A stretch of 64,000 nucleotides of DNA from Panorpa germanica (GCA_963678705.1 OY783203.1:27758535-27822534), one strand, 5' to 3'; shown: positions 23,959-36,107, counted from the stretch's first letter. Program-made: numbers and translations. The notes: generated by a model not told the origin, from the sequence alone.

Positions 23959-24839
23959 TGGGGATTTTTATTTATTGTTAAATTTTTTATTAATATTTAA
24001 AGAATAAAATAATAAAACTTATGGTTTTATCGGCGTACTGAGATTTACTGTTCTTTTGAAGCAAGTCTCAAAGTTGACAATGGTTTTGGTTGTCAACTAT
24101 CACAAATATTAATTATTATTCACAGGTACTGCTTGAAATTCGGTTATTGTTTAAATCGGATCGTATATCGGTGCACTGTTTGAAGCGACTCGTTTAATGA
24201 CACAGTTCGCACTAGCAAATGTCAAAATCACTGAAGGCGCGTGATGGCAAGTCGTTACAAGGAGCGTCCGAGAGATTGATTCATCCCAATCTGAAGATTT
24301 GTCAATGTCAGGCCTCACAGTTGTTTTGAACACAAAAAGACAGGAAATACAAGCTATTAACCGGAAAACACAAAGTAAGAACAGTTGAAAATATTTGCAC
24401 AAAAAATGTTTTAGCACAAACATCCATTTAAATAATTTAAAATAACTTCATCTTGTTAAAATCCATAGTCAGTAAGAAGCACCCGCACAATTAGAAACAA
24501 ATAACATCACTAAAATATACTGGTATACAATTAGCAAAAACCACTGTAAATTAAATCAAATTACATAATCGACAATCGCCTGAATTCACAATCACAAATG
24601 CTTTATTATTTTATTAAATATAATATACGAGTACACAAAACATCAACGAATTATGTTGTGGCGGCAGCGGTGTATATACACAAACACAAATTAAATTTTA
24701 ATGCATCTTATTACATATTTAGTGTAATAGCAAACAATTTATTAATCGATTTAGCGCACAGAATCATATAGCCACGGTCGCACTGGGAAATCACTGGTTT
24801 TTTACGACTGTACGGCTTTACGTGCGACCGTCCGACTAG
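23959..24839 (-). other. Probable Dll 5' UTR / proximal upstream region
   Basis: This non-coding stretch lies directly upstream of the Dll exon. A 90-codon minus-strand frame at 24151..24423 resembles nothing known and is taken as chance. The interval includes a moderately GC-rich patch around 24770-24840. No transposon was recognised here, in contrast to most of the window, which fits constraint near a promoter. Confidence 0.35.
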
Positions 24840-25061
24840 ATCGTCATAATACAACTAATAACAGTCCTCTGGTCTACCAGTCTGCCAGTCTGCAACACTC
24901 TCCAACCAGTACACTGTCTATAGACCTCTCTTTTGTAACGCTGGTTTGTGGAGCCACCACTAGAGGCGCATACCTACTAAGCTGGAAAACAGGGCGGGCA
25001 CTCAATGGATTGCTATTGGATGGTAGTAGGAACGGATTCTAAACCCCTGTTTTCTTATTGG
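24840..25061 (-). promoter_or_regulatory. Candidate Dll promoter with CCAAT and GC-box motifs
   Basis: Read on the minus strand, the region has CCAAT at 25015-25019 and 25057-25061, a GC box (GCCCGCC) at 24992-24998 and a TATAGA-like string near 24919. The region is richer in G+C than its surroundings and lies about 1 kb upstream of the Dll ATG. No initiator can be fixed. This is a motif-based guess only. Confidence 0.25.
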
Positions 25062-25990
25062 ATGATGCGTATTGATGTAATATTCTATGTTTGGCGGTTG
25101 TGTGTGTATCACATGTATCCAGCAGACACTAGCGTTCGTTCTTTGCGTACCCTGGCAGCTCTGGTAATCCTGGCAGCCCTGTTCGTTACGCCCACCCAGA
25201 CTTAGTGGCGCTCTTAGTTCTCTCTTGGTTTGTGAACGCGAAGGCTGGTGGTGTTTACGTCCCACTGCGCGTCCATCGGACCATTGGGCCATCGACGGAT
25301 CCGTGGACAACGACACCGTGGATACCGTAGATACCGTGGACATCTAGTTGGTTGGCTTTACACACGTAGAAGGCTTTAGTCTTCAGTTTCTCTCTGAATT
25401 ACTATACCCAAAGCAAAAGCAAAGGCAAAGGCAAAGGCAAAAGTAAGGCAATCTTGATAATCCGGGTATTATGCGTATGCATTTGCATTCATGGAACGTA
25501 TATATTACTCGAGCAAAGTTTTCCAACGTGGAAATTAGTAGCCTTTAGAGACGTGTTAATCTATGGTATATGCGGGTTGTCAATCCTATCGGCAGATCAT
25601 CAAGTTGTCAAATCAGTGCTAATTTACGAGTATTATGACATGGACGCACCTGTCAACATAGAAGGTTTCCTGGTTCTCGTTGTCTTGTTTTGTTCTTCAC
25701 CGTCGCAACATTGGTTGCAACACAACACAATACAACGCATCGCAGCGCTACTCAGCGGGAGCCGTTTCAGCAGCATCAGCGACGCCCAACATCGCAGTGC
25801 CCCTAGTGCCCCAGGAGTAACAGCGGGATTAATGGCGTTTTTAAATCAACCTGCTACCACCAGGGCTGAACTGGGATCCATTTTATTCCTTTCCACTTAA
25901 ATTGGGTATTTGGACTCTCTACTCCAAGTGCGTATTTTAATTATTTCGTTAAAAGCTTGGAAAGCAAATGGAAATATCTGAAAATTTGGG
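25062..25990. other. GC-richer, repeat-poor block upstream of Dll
   Basis: This block has noticeably higher G+C and CpG density than the rest of the window, a short hexamer run (GGCAAA type) at 25405-25446, and a degenerate ACCGTGGAT array near 25312-25342. Plus-strand frames of up to 148 codons (25454-25900) and a minus-strand frame of 113 codons (25002-25343) exist but show no recognisable domain. It could hold enhancer or UTR sequence. Confidence 0.3.
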
Positions 25991-26296
25991 CAGGGCGAGC
26001 TATGAGGCCATGATAGTGAAATGAATTAACTAAAGTTATCTGAAAGTAAATTTAAGTAATTTTAGTGAGTGAACAGAGTGAACAGTGTTTGTTGAACAAA
26101 GTCAAAGAAGCATTTGCAACTTTTCCTTAATAGCAGTTAGTAAATGTTTTCCAAAAACATATCATTTATTTTGGGCAATGTTTTCTTAATTTTTTTTTTA
26201 AGTTTAACTGTCTTTTGCTTAATATTTATGATACAATTCAGTAAATTTTAAGACGCTACTGAAAGTTTAGTTAATTTACAAAACCATAACAATAAC

Positions 26297-26431
26297 ACAA
26301 TGGCAGAGAGCATTCATAGCTGATACCGTTATCAGAATAAATTTGATTATGTGCAATCATTAAACTAATGAGGCAGCGACTCAGTATCGACAATAGGCCG
26401 ACGTTTAATAAAGTAAAATAAATCCAGTAAT
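26297..26431 (+). mobile_element. SINE copy, internally deleted
   Basis: The head ACACAATGGCAGAGAGCATT joins to the tail GACTCAGTATCGACAATAGG and CCGACGTTTAATAAAG. The B box and most of the body are lost. Confidence 0.65.
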
Positions 26432-26871
26432 TACCCAACTTTTGTCAACGCCTAATTCTCGTCACCGGATAGGCCAGTTCAGCCCTGACTGTAACCCAAT
26501 AAAGAGATAAACTCGACCGTAGCAAGTTCATTTAATTCATTAGATGCGTCTTTTATAGTTAATAGAAAATGTTTAAATGTACGTAAATGCCGACGGTCAG
26601 CAGTGGGTGGTGGGTGACAAGCTCGCTGTACCATCGAGGTCCACCGCCGCACGGACGCGTACAAAGAACTAGCCTACTTTATAACCCAAAAGTAAAGTTT
26701 TTAAAGTATCGTACATAGTAGGTGAATTTAGAATCTGTTTTAGTAGTTTTAGTCAACTAATCCTGCTTAAATTATTAAACACTACGAATTCATTAGTGAT
26801 AACAAAACACTTCGTTCCCAACACTCTAATAAATTTCTATTTAAAAAATCTAAGTACTTATAATATATAGA

Positions 26872-26962
26872 GTCTTTCAACAAGAGGTGGTATTTTAAAT
26901 CAACAAAGAAACGCAATGTTTTCGTGAAGAGTAGTGATATTTTTATTTTTATTCAAAGAACA
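26872..26962. mobile_element. Single-arm copy of the TTTCAACAAGAG MITE
   Basis: TCTTTCAACAAGAGG and TATTTTAAATCAACAAAG are followed by CGCAATGTTTTCGTGAA, which matches the complement of the right arm at 42593. Confidence 0.55.
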
Positions 26963-27044
26963 ATATCTGCCAAACCTTACCGCAATGGTGGTTGTTTGAT
27001 GACAGTTCAAAAATGGTGTGACCTTGACGTTGGACTATCGTATT

Positions 27045-27150
27045 TTGGGGTTGCATTGCAACTCTATTTTCTGTATTGGGTTGTTGTTTCATTTAATTGA
27101 TTATCTGTCAAATACAATCAACTGTAGTGCCCATAAATAAGTCCTCGACA
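27045..27150 (+). mobile_element. SINE body fragment
   Basis: CTCTATTTTCTGTATTGGG and TTTCATTTAATTGATTATCT resemble the copy at 4605. The head is not recognisable. Confidence 0.4.
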
Positions 27151-28302
27151 TCACTAAAACTGCAGGATCACTTATACGATTAAAAATGACGGAAAAAAGT
27201 CAATGTTAAATATTATTTTTAATATACAAAGTTGGTATTTATTACATTTCATATTTAAAAATGGCTTTACAATAAATATATTTTCAACGACAGCGTTTAA
27301 GCACTGCTATCAAAAGAATTAAAGTTGAAATATAGCGCACCTAAGATACAACTAAGCAATGGCGGATCTGGAAGTATCGGATACACTATGCAAAAAACTT
27401 GAAATTACTAATTAGTTAGTGCAATACCTGTATTTTACCATAACACTCAAAAAATAAAGTATAAAATTTCAGAAGGAAAAATTATAATTAGTTTTTATTG
27501 AATTTAAAATCTAGTTGACCAGTTAATCTAAAACGTCTTTGGGTTTTTGGGTTTGGGTTTCCAAGCGACGGCATACCTTGCATACTCCTATTTACGTTAT
27601 TACAACTGACCGTGTCAAATAATTATTTCAGTCAAATTTGTTAGAGTATATCATAAGTGTTTACCAGATGAATTTTGAATTAATTCACTAAGGCATCTAT
27701 TCTGATTTTAATTTTTAGCAATGTTATGTATATGAATGATTATGAAATAAATCCAATGTATATTTCTTAATCATAAGATTCATCCTTTGCTGTCTTCAAA
27801 TATTAGACGATCTTCGCCCCAATTTTATCACTACTCGGGTGCGTCAACATTAGGCGATTTACCAAAGGCTTATATTTGACAAAATTGGACAACTTAGGTT
27901 CACCCAATAGCATCCGCTAACGTTAAATAAGTTGCTAAATATGTCCGATGCCTAACTTAATTAACTAGCCTAATAGTTAAATATAGTAATAAACGAAGTA
28001 ATAGGGTCTAATTCTCCTATTTTGTAACTTCTCAAGGGCTCTCCTTAACACGACGATTTTACAAAGGACAAAATTAGGTTGCCGAACAATTTGCCGAAAT
28101 AGCAAATAAACATCAATATCTTGGTGTTGGATAAGTATACCATAAAAAATATTGATCGGAAAAATCGGAAGGTGTTTTTACACCTCTTTCTTAGAGTTGA
28201 GCCACAATGCTAAAGAAAATCGCATGGAAAAATCCACACCGCAAATTTGTACCAAACTACAGATCTTTCCTCGCGATTTTTAAATCAGCAGAGTGCGTAT
28301 AA

Positions 28303-28412
28303 ATTCGTAAGATTCGATGTATTAAAGAATTACGCATTTATTTCCACGCTATTTATTTTCGCAGTGCATCTTTAGTCTAAAGCATTATCTTCGACCAATT
28401 TTTTTTACAGTG
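28303..28412 (+). repeat. Family E repeat copy
   Basis: ATTTCCACGCTATTTATTTT and CGCAGTGCA, TTTAGTCTAA recur in the complement of 55010-55095. Confidence 0.6.
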
Positions 28413-29013
28413 TAGCCTAATTTTTCGAAACAGTCATTTGAAAAATGGTATAATATTTAAAGGTGAAGTTAAATAGTTACAAAATAGCTATTCTATACGG
28501 TATTTATAGACGATGAAAGATATGAGTCTTACAACTTTTTACATAAGATCGCTGAAAATTACAAATCAGAATAACCCCTAACTAACCCCGTACTAAATAC
28601 TTAACTAATATAATAATGCAATATGATTGATACAAATGATTGATTCACAACACAATATTAACTAATTAATTTAATGCTGAGTTCACGATTTGAACTGTCG
28701 ATTATCTTTACTTTAGCTACTTTTTGTTATTTGTTGTACTTCTGAGATTCAAAAATCATAAACAGGAAGCAAAGTAGAGACAAATACCCCCATTTGTTAC
28801 TTATTTCTGATGCCCCATACAGGACCAGATTAAGCCTTATACGGGTCTGATATTGGTGTCTTATGACAATAGTTTTCTATAAAATAATCCTATGAATATT
28901 TTAAGAAAATAATTCGATGCTAATTTAATTTTTTAGCTAGATTCTAGCTCTACGAAGGACGATTTTTGAAAACACCGTTGTCTAATAAGTATATTAACCA
29001 ATCCTAGAAAAAA

Positions 29014-29067
29014 AAACCGGTACAGGAACCGAACCTGATGCTGTCAGTCACTGTGCCGTCGTGTGAA
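29014..29067 (-). mobile_element. Possible SINE head
   Basis: The complement reads ACGACGGCACAGTGACTGAC and AGGTTCGGTTCCTGTACCGG, resembling a shortened SINE head with a B-box-like string. Confidence 0.3.
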
Positions 29068-29139
29068 ACAAATAATATTACTACAATATTTCTTACGTCA
29101 GATGCAGATAAAGAAGCAAGAACAAAATTTTAATTTGCA

Positions 29140-29275
29140 CCATATCTTAATTTCTATAAAACTGTATCAGGGGCTATCAGGACTTCAAATATAAAACTAT
29201 TTTTAATAAGTCGCAATATTATAGGAGATATTAACAATTATAATAGTCTATTTTGATTCTCTTATCATTCAACAG
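29140..29275 (+). repeat. Family F repeat copy
   Basis: It contains ATCTTAATTTCTATAAAAC and AGGAGATATTAACAATTA. A CT microsatellite follows. Confidence 0.6.
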
Positions 29276-29285
29276 ATAAAAGGTT

Positions 29286-29288
<3 letters not shown>

Positions 29289-29322
<34 letters not shown>
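29289..29322 (+). repeat. (CT)17 microsatellite
   Basis: Uninterrupted CT repeats. Confidence 0.95.
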
Positions 29323-29327
<5 letters not shown>

Positions 29328-29876
29328 ATTTAAGCGTCATTTACTACTTATAGCTGGCCCGTGCAACGCATAAAGTTTTGATATTACCAAATCTGTGAAC
29401 AAAGATGAATAAAATCGATTACTAATTAGTCTACAGATATCTCTGAAAAATAAAAATTTGACTATTAGAATGCGCAATGATATGTAATGGTGTAATATGT
29501 ACAAAAGAGGGAGGCGGCTGTGGGTTACGTATAAGTGGCCTGCCTTTCTGCGCATGCCCTTGAAATATTAATTATGATTACCAATTATCTTAAGCTACTG
29601 TGAAGTGTTGAGATGAAAATTAACGTATAAATTACAAAAACTGCTTGAAGAAAATTATTACAAAAACAATTTCGATTTTCTAAGAACCAATATGTATGAA
29701 ATATATTCATCGTGTAATTAAAACAACGAAATTGAATGGATTTTAAATGATTTTTTGCTATAAATAACTTTTATGTAAAATTATTAAAACAAATAATCCA
29801 GTTTTAAAAGTTGAGATAATTAATATTTATTAATAATTTACTCATGTCAAAAATAAATTTATTATTCATATAAACA

Positions 29877-29878
<2 letters not shown>

Positions 29879-29911
<33 letters not shown>
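29879..29911 (+). repeat. (AT)n microsatellite
   Basis: Uninterrupted AT repeats. Confidence 0.9.
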
Positions 29912-29914
<3 letters not shown>

Positions 29915-30262
29915 TCTTATTAATCGCATACAAGAATGTACTCATATTCATACCTTGTCAAATTAATATATTGTTGAAAGTAAAGTAAAATAATTAATTT
30001 AAATATTAAACGCAAAATCACATGCTGTATGTATCATAAATTATAAAGTGCATGTCAAATATTCATATTTTAGGTTTATAATAGTAAAAAGATTAACCAA
30101 TTAAACATGATTAGATTATCAGTACAGATTTCATTATACTTTTTTTTATTGTGTTAAATTGTTAATCTTCTTTGTATTTGTGAGAATTAAATATAATACA
30201 AGTACAATGTATACAAAGTACACAACGGCAAGCATTGAAATAATAGTTAGACATGATGCAAG

Positions 30263-30436
30263 CAGGGCCGTATTATCATTGTAGTCGCCCAATTAAAGTA
30301 CCCCTTTTTAGGTACCACTCCAATATATGGTCCAATCGAAATTAAAGTTCCATTTTCCTTTCCCTCATGGCGAATTTCAGTTGCATAATCATTTGGTATT
30401 AATCGCCCTATTACCTAAGTTTTAAAGCCGGCCCTG
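30263..30436. mobile_element. Short hAT-like MITE
   Basis: CAGGGCCG at the left and the complement CAGGGCCGGC at the right form short inverted ends of the common hAT type around a 174-bp interior. The flanking 8-mers do not match, so the boundary or the identity may be wrong. Confidence 0.4.
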
Positions 30437-31088
30437 TATATTGCACTGTTTAACAACCTGACAATACAGTTAGAAACAAATGTTAAAACATCCTAAAATA
30501 AACACACACGTATTAAAAATGAAAAATGCAAAAAATAAAATAAACTTGTGTATAATTCAAAAAAGGGCATATTTTGCGACACCCCCCTTGCTGTGTGTTC
30601 ATAGCGCACAGGGTCCAGCGCCCAATGGACTTCGACAAAAGGGTATTTACCCTCTAATAGCCTAATTAATCAGTCTGCAGTTCAGACAGTTGCCCTCGTT
30701 TCGACATGCTCTATCTTCACTTACCTGAGGACGAGTACAGGGTGTTCACCACTTAACAAATTACAAAAAAAATATCATTAATAATATTAAAGGTCAACGT
30801 TTGGTGATACTAATGATTATTAACAAATATTGTTAAAAGTTAGGACCCTTTTCATCGGATATATATAACTAGTATATTTACTGCTTCCTTTGCTTTTAGC
30901 AGTTTATAATATTATGGTCCGTCCAGACCAGAAAACGTGTTGTGAACAACAAAACATTGTTACATTATTAAAAATATAATTTTATATTTATTTCATTAAT
31001 TTAACGTCGCCCTATTTTCAATGCTGAGTTCTATCATAAACGATCGTCTACAATGTTGGTAGCATTTATAGTGTTGTGGCGTTATGTA

Positions 31089-31436
31089 GCACATGGGCTG
31101 AAAAGTCGGCGCAAAACTACATGAATTGAACTTCGAATTGCTCCCACATCCACCGTATTCGCCAGATTTGGCTCCCAGCGACTACTGCCTGTTCGCAGAC
31201 CTGAAAAAAATGCTCGCCGGTAAGAAATTTCGCACGAATGAAGAGGTTATCGCTGAAACTGAGGCCTATTTTGAGGCAAAAGATAAATCGTTCTACAAAA
31301 GTGGTATTGAAATGTTAGAGCGGCGCTGGAATGATTGCGTTGCTCTTGATGGAGATTACGTTGATGAATAAAGCTAATTTTGAACCAAAAAAACTGTGTT
31401 TTCTTTGTTAGGCCCGGGACTTTTCAGCCCATGTGT
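31089..31436 (+). mobile_element. 348-bp mariner deletion derivative
   Basis: The inverted ends share CACATGGGCTGAAAAGTC (31090-31107 and the complement ending at 31435). TA occurs on both sides (31087-31088 and 31437-31438). Between them is only the last quarter of a mariner transposase frame. The TIR and protein differ from the 696-bp element, so this is a second mariner lineage. Confidence 0.85.
31117..31371 (+). pseudogene. Mariner transposase C-terminal remnant
   Basis: The open frame of about 84 codons starts within six codons of the left TIR and has no initiation codon (the frame enters as LHELNFELL). It contains HPPYSPDLAPSDYCLF, the signature around the third catalytic aspartate of mariner (DD34D) transposases. 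It continues through LKKMLAGKKF and AETEAYFEAKD and ends RRWNDCVALDGDYVDE, the family C-terminus. The two other catalytic aspartates and the DNA-binding domain are deleted. The frame is otherwise undamaged, which suggests a fairly young deletion. Confidence 0.85.
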
Positions 31437-31460
31437 TATATGAACTACACTGCTGCTTTA

Positions 31461-31580
31461 TACATTTTATGATTATGAGGGCACTTAATCAAATTTATTT
31501 TGATATAAACCAAATTTAGGTATAGTGCTGATCCAGTGATTGAATCCGAAGACACAGTGGTCTAGTGGTCATCATGCAGA
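31461..31580 (-). mobile_element. SINE copy (head and body)
   Basis: The complement reads ACTGTGTCTTCGGATTCAAT, then AATTTGGTTTATAT. It sits just right of the 348-bp mariner derivative. Confidence 0.55.
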
Positions 31581-32647
31581 AATCCATAACGCTCTCGACA
31601 ACTGTACTTTCAAGCATCATGCGTTCTATTGCATCAATATTAGAAAAATTAAGTGATTCCTTAGAATAAATAAGAGACTGACAAAGTTTTATTAAATATA
31701 ACGGCTCCAGACTTTCTTAAAGGGCCTGCAGTAACATTAGATACATCTTAAATATATTTACATTCCTGACAAATAAAATGAATTTACCTTTTCTTTGTTT
31801 TTTAATATCCTAACTAAATTTTTATATAATTGTGAAGCTGCCAATTCTAACACTTTTGTTTTTGACAGTTAGGCTTACAGAATTCTTAAGACTCTTGAAC
31901 GGCAAGAGCGTCAAAATTACAAAAGTAATAACTAATTAGCAATGACATTCCAATATGGTCAAATTCCATCCAACGTAATTGAAATATTCGTTATACAGGT
32001 TCGTACATTTATTATTTGTTTGGTTAACAACGAATTGCTTTACTAACATCATTTTTTATTTCAGATAAACTAAATACTGGATAGAACAATAGGCGTATGC
32101 CAACATTTTTCAATGGGTAGCTGTGCCAAGATATACATTCATGTAATCTCCAAGAATTATCTCTATTGTAAAATCTCAGGTCGTCTCTATTTGGTGTATA
32201 TTTGTGCTTTCAAGCGCAGTGAGGGTGCTTCCCACCTTCAAATATAGACGACCTTGAGGTTCGTAAGAGTTGAAAGAAAACCGAAATATCCGACCTCTGA
32301 TACTAAACCTCAAACAACATCCGCAAAAAGATTTCGGTAAATCTTCAAAAAGAATAAAAACAAAGAAGGATCGACGGAATCCTTTAAATTCATGCCTCAC
32401 AAAGCCAGTTCCGCTGGTCCACAATGACACTAGGATGAGAATCTCACTCTTGACTGATTTACCTTTATTTAATGATCAAGATGATCTGTATCCATGTTAC
32501 AGGCAGTTCTATATGTATTTCCCACAGATTAGAACCCTACTTTACCTTCATTTAGAAGATTTAAATGCAATCTTGAGGAACACTGATTTTAATCCTATAG
32601 ATCGGAGCCGGCGCTAGGGCTCTGGCGCCCAACTTCCAATAATATAT

Positions 32648-33166
32648 TTATTATTATTACGAGTATTATTATTATTAGTTTGAGTGTAAGGAAAAAGTAG
32701 CGAGCGAAAGGAATATTGGCCAGCTATTAAAGAGAGGCAGTGAAGGAAAGCAGGAGAAAGAAAGAAGTAGCGAGAAAACAGTTAAAGTTCAGTCCAGAAA
32801 AATAGACTAGTAGCCCAGTCATTATAGTAAGTTCATGGTAGGGTGTATAAACCATATGTAGGTTTTGAGACAACTTTAGGGTGTCAATATACAAGTATTT
32901 ACAGACTTACAGCTGGGTATCTCGAATTCCGAGATTCTTACCTAATTTAAGCTTAAATGACTGGGCCATAGGGAATAGACCAGTCCAGAAGGAAGACTAG
33001 GGAAAATGAAGGAAGAGGGTCAAGAGAAGAAGAAGCAGAAAGTACTTTTGGAAATAAAAAGGTCTAGAATAGTTTAAATTTAATTGTAAGTTGAAGTTCG
33101 ATGAAATGTATTAAGAATGTAGATTGTAAAGCCGAAAGGCGAACAATTAATAATAATAATAATAAT
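32648..33166 (+). mobile_element. Non-LTR retrotransposon 3' end with (TAA)n tail
   Basis: This is bracketed by a 17-bp direct repeat, AACTTCCAATAATATAT, at 32631-32647 and 33167-33183. It ends GCCGAAAGGCGAACAATTAA followed by a TAA-type array at about 33149-33166. The body retains decayed coding sequence homologous to 40430-40500 and a 3' UTR homologous to the complement of 48265-48430. It is a 5'-truncated insertion of about 519 bp. Confidence 0.85.
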
Positions 33167-33175
33167 AACTTCCAA

Positions 33176-33196
33176 TAATATATATATTTAGCAGGA
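33176..33196 (+). repeat. Left copy of 21-bp direct repeat flanking the Helitron
   Basis: It is identical to 34066-34086 (TAATATATATATTTAGCAGGA). It overlaps the right target duplication of the non-LTR insertion at 32648. Confidence 0.9.
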
Positions 33197-34065
33197 TGTC
33201 CCAGGTGTTTGAATCTATTCTTATATGTTTATATTCTTATATTCTTATATTCTTATATGTTTGGTACTGAATTTTGTATGGCAGCGCGAAAACGGCTCCC
33301 ACGATTTTTTTGAAAATTTCCTATTTCGTAGAGAAAAAAATTCTAAGACTTTTGGCGTCCCCGAATTTTTCCCTGAATTTCCTGGAAACCCGTAATTTTG
33401 GAAAAACTGGAAAAAAAGTTAGCCCTTTTTTGCTGTATTACTTTTAATTCGTAAAAGATAGAAAGTTGAAATTTTGCATGTGTATTAAGCTATTTAAGGC
33501 TAATATTTCTCAAAAATTAGAATTTCAAAAATTGAAAAAGGGGGGGTTGAAGAAATTCGGGGGCCCGGCAGGGAACTTTATAGAAAGTTCATATTCTGGA
33601 TTGTAGAATAATTAAGTATATTATTATTAAAAAAAAATTCAAAATTTCAAAATTTTATTTGGGGGCACGGGGGCAGTATTTTCCGAGAGTAAAAATTGTG
33701 CTAGAAAGTTGAAATTTTGTATATAGGCTAACCTTGGTAACTTATTTACGAATCGAAAAAAAAATTCCAAATTTTGAAAAAAAGTTGGTCAAATAACGCA
33801 TAAATTGAAAATATTCTTTATTTTGATAAAAAAAAAATATTTTTTTTAGTCAATTTATTATTGAGCGAGTTTATTATTTATTTCAATTTAAAAATAGAGT
33901 TAAATATGAAATGTAATTACGAATTATTTTATTGAATTCAAATCATACACGCCAAAAAGTCATCGCTTTGCGACGGTGGTAAACTCAAGTGGAATTTAAA
34001 TTTTTACATGAAGTTTAAGCCACACACAAAAGAAAGACGTCGCTTGCGACGGGGGTAAAAGCTAG
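33197..34065 (+). mobile_element. Non-autonomous Helitron-like element, copy 1
   Basis: The 3' end is a 6-bp-stem hairpin (CGTCGCTTGCGACG, 34038-34051) followed about 10 nt later by CTAG then T, the Helitron CTRR/T signature. The body of about 870 bp has no coding frame and matches the complement of 12151-12934 almost throughout, including the start CCAGGTGT and TTCTTATATGTTTGGTA. A TTATATTC mini-array sits at 33220-33258. Unusually for a Helitron, a 21-bp direct repeat flanks it. Confidence 0.75.
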
Positions 34066-34086
34066 TAATATATATATTTAGCAGGA
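34066..34086 (+). repeat. Right copy of 21-bp direct repeat flanking the Helitron
   Basis: It begins at the base after CTAG and is identical to 33176-33196. Confidence 0.9.
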
Positions 34087-36107
34087 AGTTATGCAAATTT
34101 ATAATTTAATGGAATTTGATATGTTGCTAATAAAGTGTCATATAATTTGAGATTTTAAAAAATATGTTTCCACTTTCAGATCACGACCTATTTTATCAAT
34201 TGTAAAATATACAGCACCGAATTTAGGAGCTGGGTCGCAGCGATTTTGGGTTCTTGCTGAAAATAATGACCTTCCCACAATCGTTTCCACAAGACATATG
34301 TTTAACAAATAAATCAGAGTAAAAGTAAATGAATTCGACTTTAGACTAAAAAAAGCAACTAGTTACAATTGAATATATGCTGAGTCAAAACAATGTTTTC
34401 AAAAATGCAATAGTACAAAAATTTCAGATCACCCCCAGATAAAAAATTATCTTGTTTCACACTTGCTAGCTTGTCACAAGATAAATCCAAGGTTCATTTT
34501 CTACTTTTCATATAGAAATTGTCTTGCAGTGCAAGGTTCATCATAATCATTTGATGTTGCGCTACTGTATATTTCTACTGATAACTACGTTATTTTGTTC
34601 AAGAATAATGAATAAATTATTTTATACGTTTTAATTAGGTGTATCTTATTTACATGGCAACCGCAAAGACAAGCCCACATGGAACTTGATACATGGAGTC
34701 TTGCCGACAGGTACTGGTAGACACTTGTATTAGTTGACGTACAGGAATAAGTAGCTACCTTTGTTCTAATACTATTAGCAGCCTTTATAAGTATATTCTA
34801 ATAACTATGTTAAGAAACAACATATTTTCTAGCATACCCCATACTTGTTTACTCATGCAAGCTAAACTTAAAAAAAGGTTTAATACATTTTTACTTTTGC
34901 GACGATTCGAGTAATAGTTATTTTAGTGGGGCACCTCGGCACAAATAACTGTGGAGCATTCTTTCTCACCAGCATGAAGTTTGACGCGTTTGTTACTTGT
35001 GATGAAGTGAATTTCACAAGGTAGAAAATTGTCTTGCAATGGAGTGTCACACTTGCTAGTATACTACAGCTAATTAATGTGTAATTCTAGGTAAGCATTT
35101 AAAATCGTCATCCAATTACTAGATAAATGTTCGATAAAACAACCCTTTTAACATAGGAAACTTTATTTTATTATAATTTTATAATTATGCGAGGTCATCT
35201 TCAAGTAAAACAAATTATAAAATTACACTCTCTACCTGCACACTATTCCCTTATCAATATTGGTCTCCTCGTTAAGAAGGTACAGGACGTACCGTCAATG
35301 CAAAAAGTTTATCTCTCGGCAATACGAAATGCAAAATACGAAGTACATGAGGCACGAGCAAATATTGGGACTGTACCTTTGAAAATGAATTTTTCAATTC
35401 CCTATTAAACTGCTTTTTGCTTGTGCTTTTTGAAATGATTTTTTATGTATATAATAGTTTAATAAATTAAAAATTACCTATAATTAATATCAAATTTATA
35501 TTAATTCAATTTAAATACAAATTAAATATTTTGAAAAAGGAATAATAAATTTTGCAACGCTGAAAATTTACGTGTGTTGACGCATGCGTGATTTGGTTCT
35601 TTGACCAATAAATTGTTATATTTTATATTACAATTATTCCAATTTTGAATTTCCCGCTCAAATTGGCATTTGCAACGTTGCCGGCTTATAACCTACATTT
35701 ACTGTTTCTTAAAGGTTTTATTTAAATATTTTCGTAAGTTCCTTTTGATTATTTTCTTTTTGCAATAGTTACAGAAAAGATTATTTTATATACACCTAGT
35801 TTTTGAAAGCCGTGTCACCATTTCTTTATAGTTAAAAGTTATATTATGTGGTGAAATTGAGATAATGGAAAATGACTATTTTTAATCATGTATAAAAAGA
35901 AAACTATGAACCCTACGTCTCTAAAATTTTGAGATGTATTTTAACTATTTGTATCGACCCTCACAACGTTTTCATCATTTACGTTAACGTCCTGTACCTC
36001 CTTAAACCATTGCAAGTCAGAATTAAAACAAAATGACTCCCGCTACAGTGAAGCTACTTTCCAGTGAAGGATCTTTAATCGTCTAAGTTTAACTGTTAGT
36101 CGCTACA
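34087..36107. other. Non-coding stretch with short shared strings
   Basis: AAATTGTCTTGCA and TCACACTTGCTAG strings near 34440-34540 and 35020-35065 also occur near 62310, probably edges of an eroded repeat. The 73-codon frame at 35187 is unrecognised. Confidence 0.4.

Noticed and set aside
25002-25343. 113-codon minus-strand frame starting with STVSTVSTVS
   Set aside because: The start comes from a short DNA tandem repeat and the rest matches nothing; chance frame.
25454-25900. 148-codon plus-strand frame upstream of Dll
   Set aside because: It begins at a non-ATG codon, has no recognisable domain and no splice or codon pattern like a gene; GC-richer sequence makes long chance frames likely.
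32270-32617. 115-codon plus-strand frame and its overlapping minus-strand frame
   Set aside because: No domain, both strands open at once, ends at a repeat-like GCCGGCGCTAGGG string; treated as chance.
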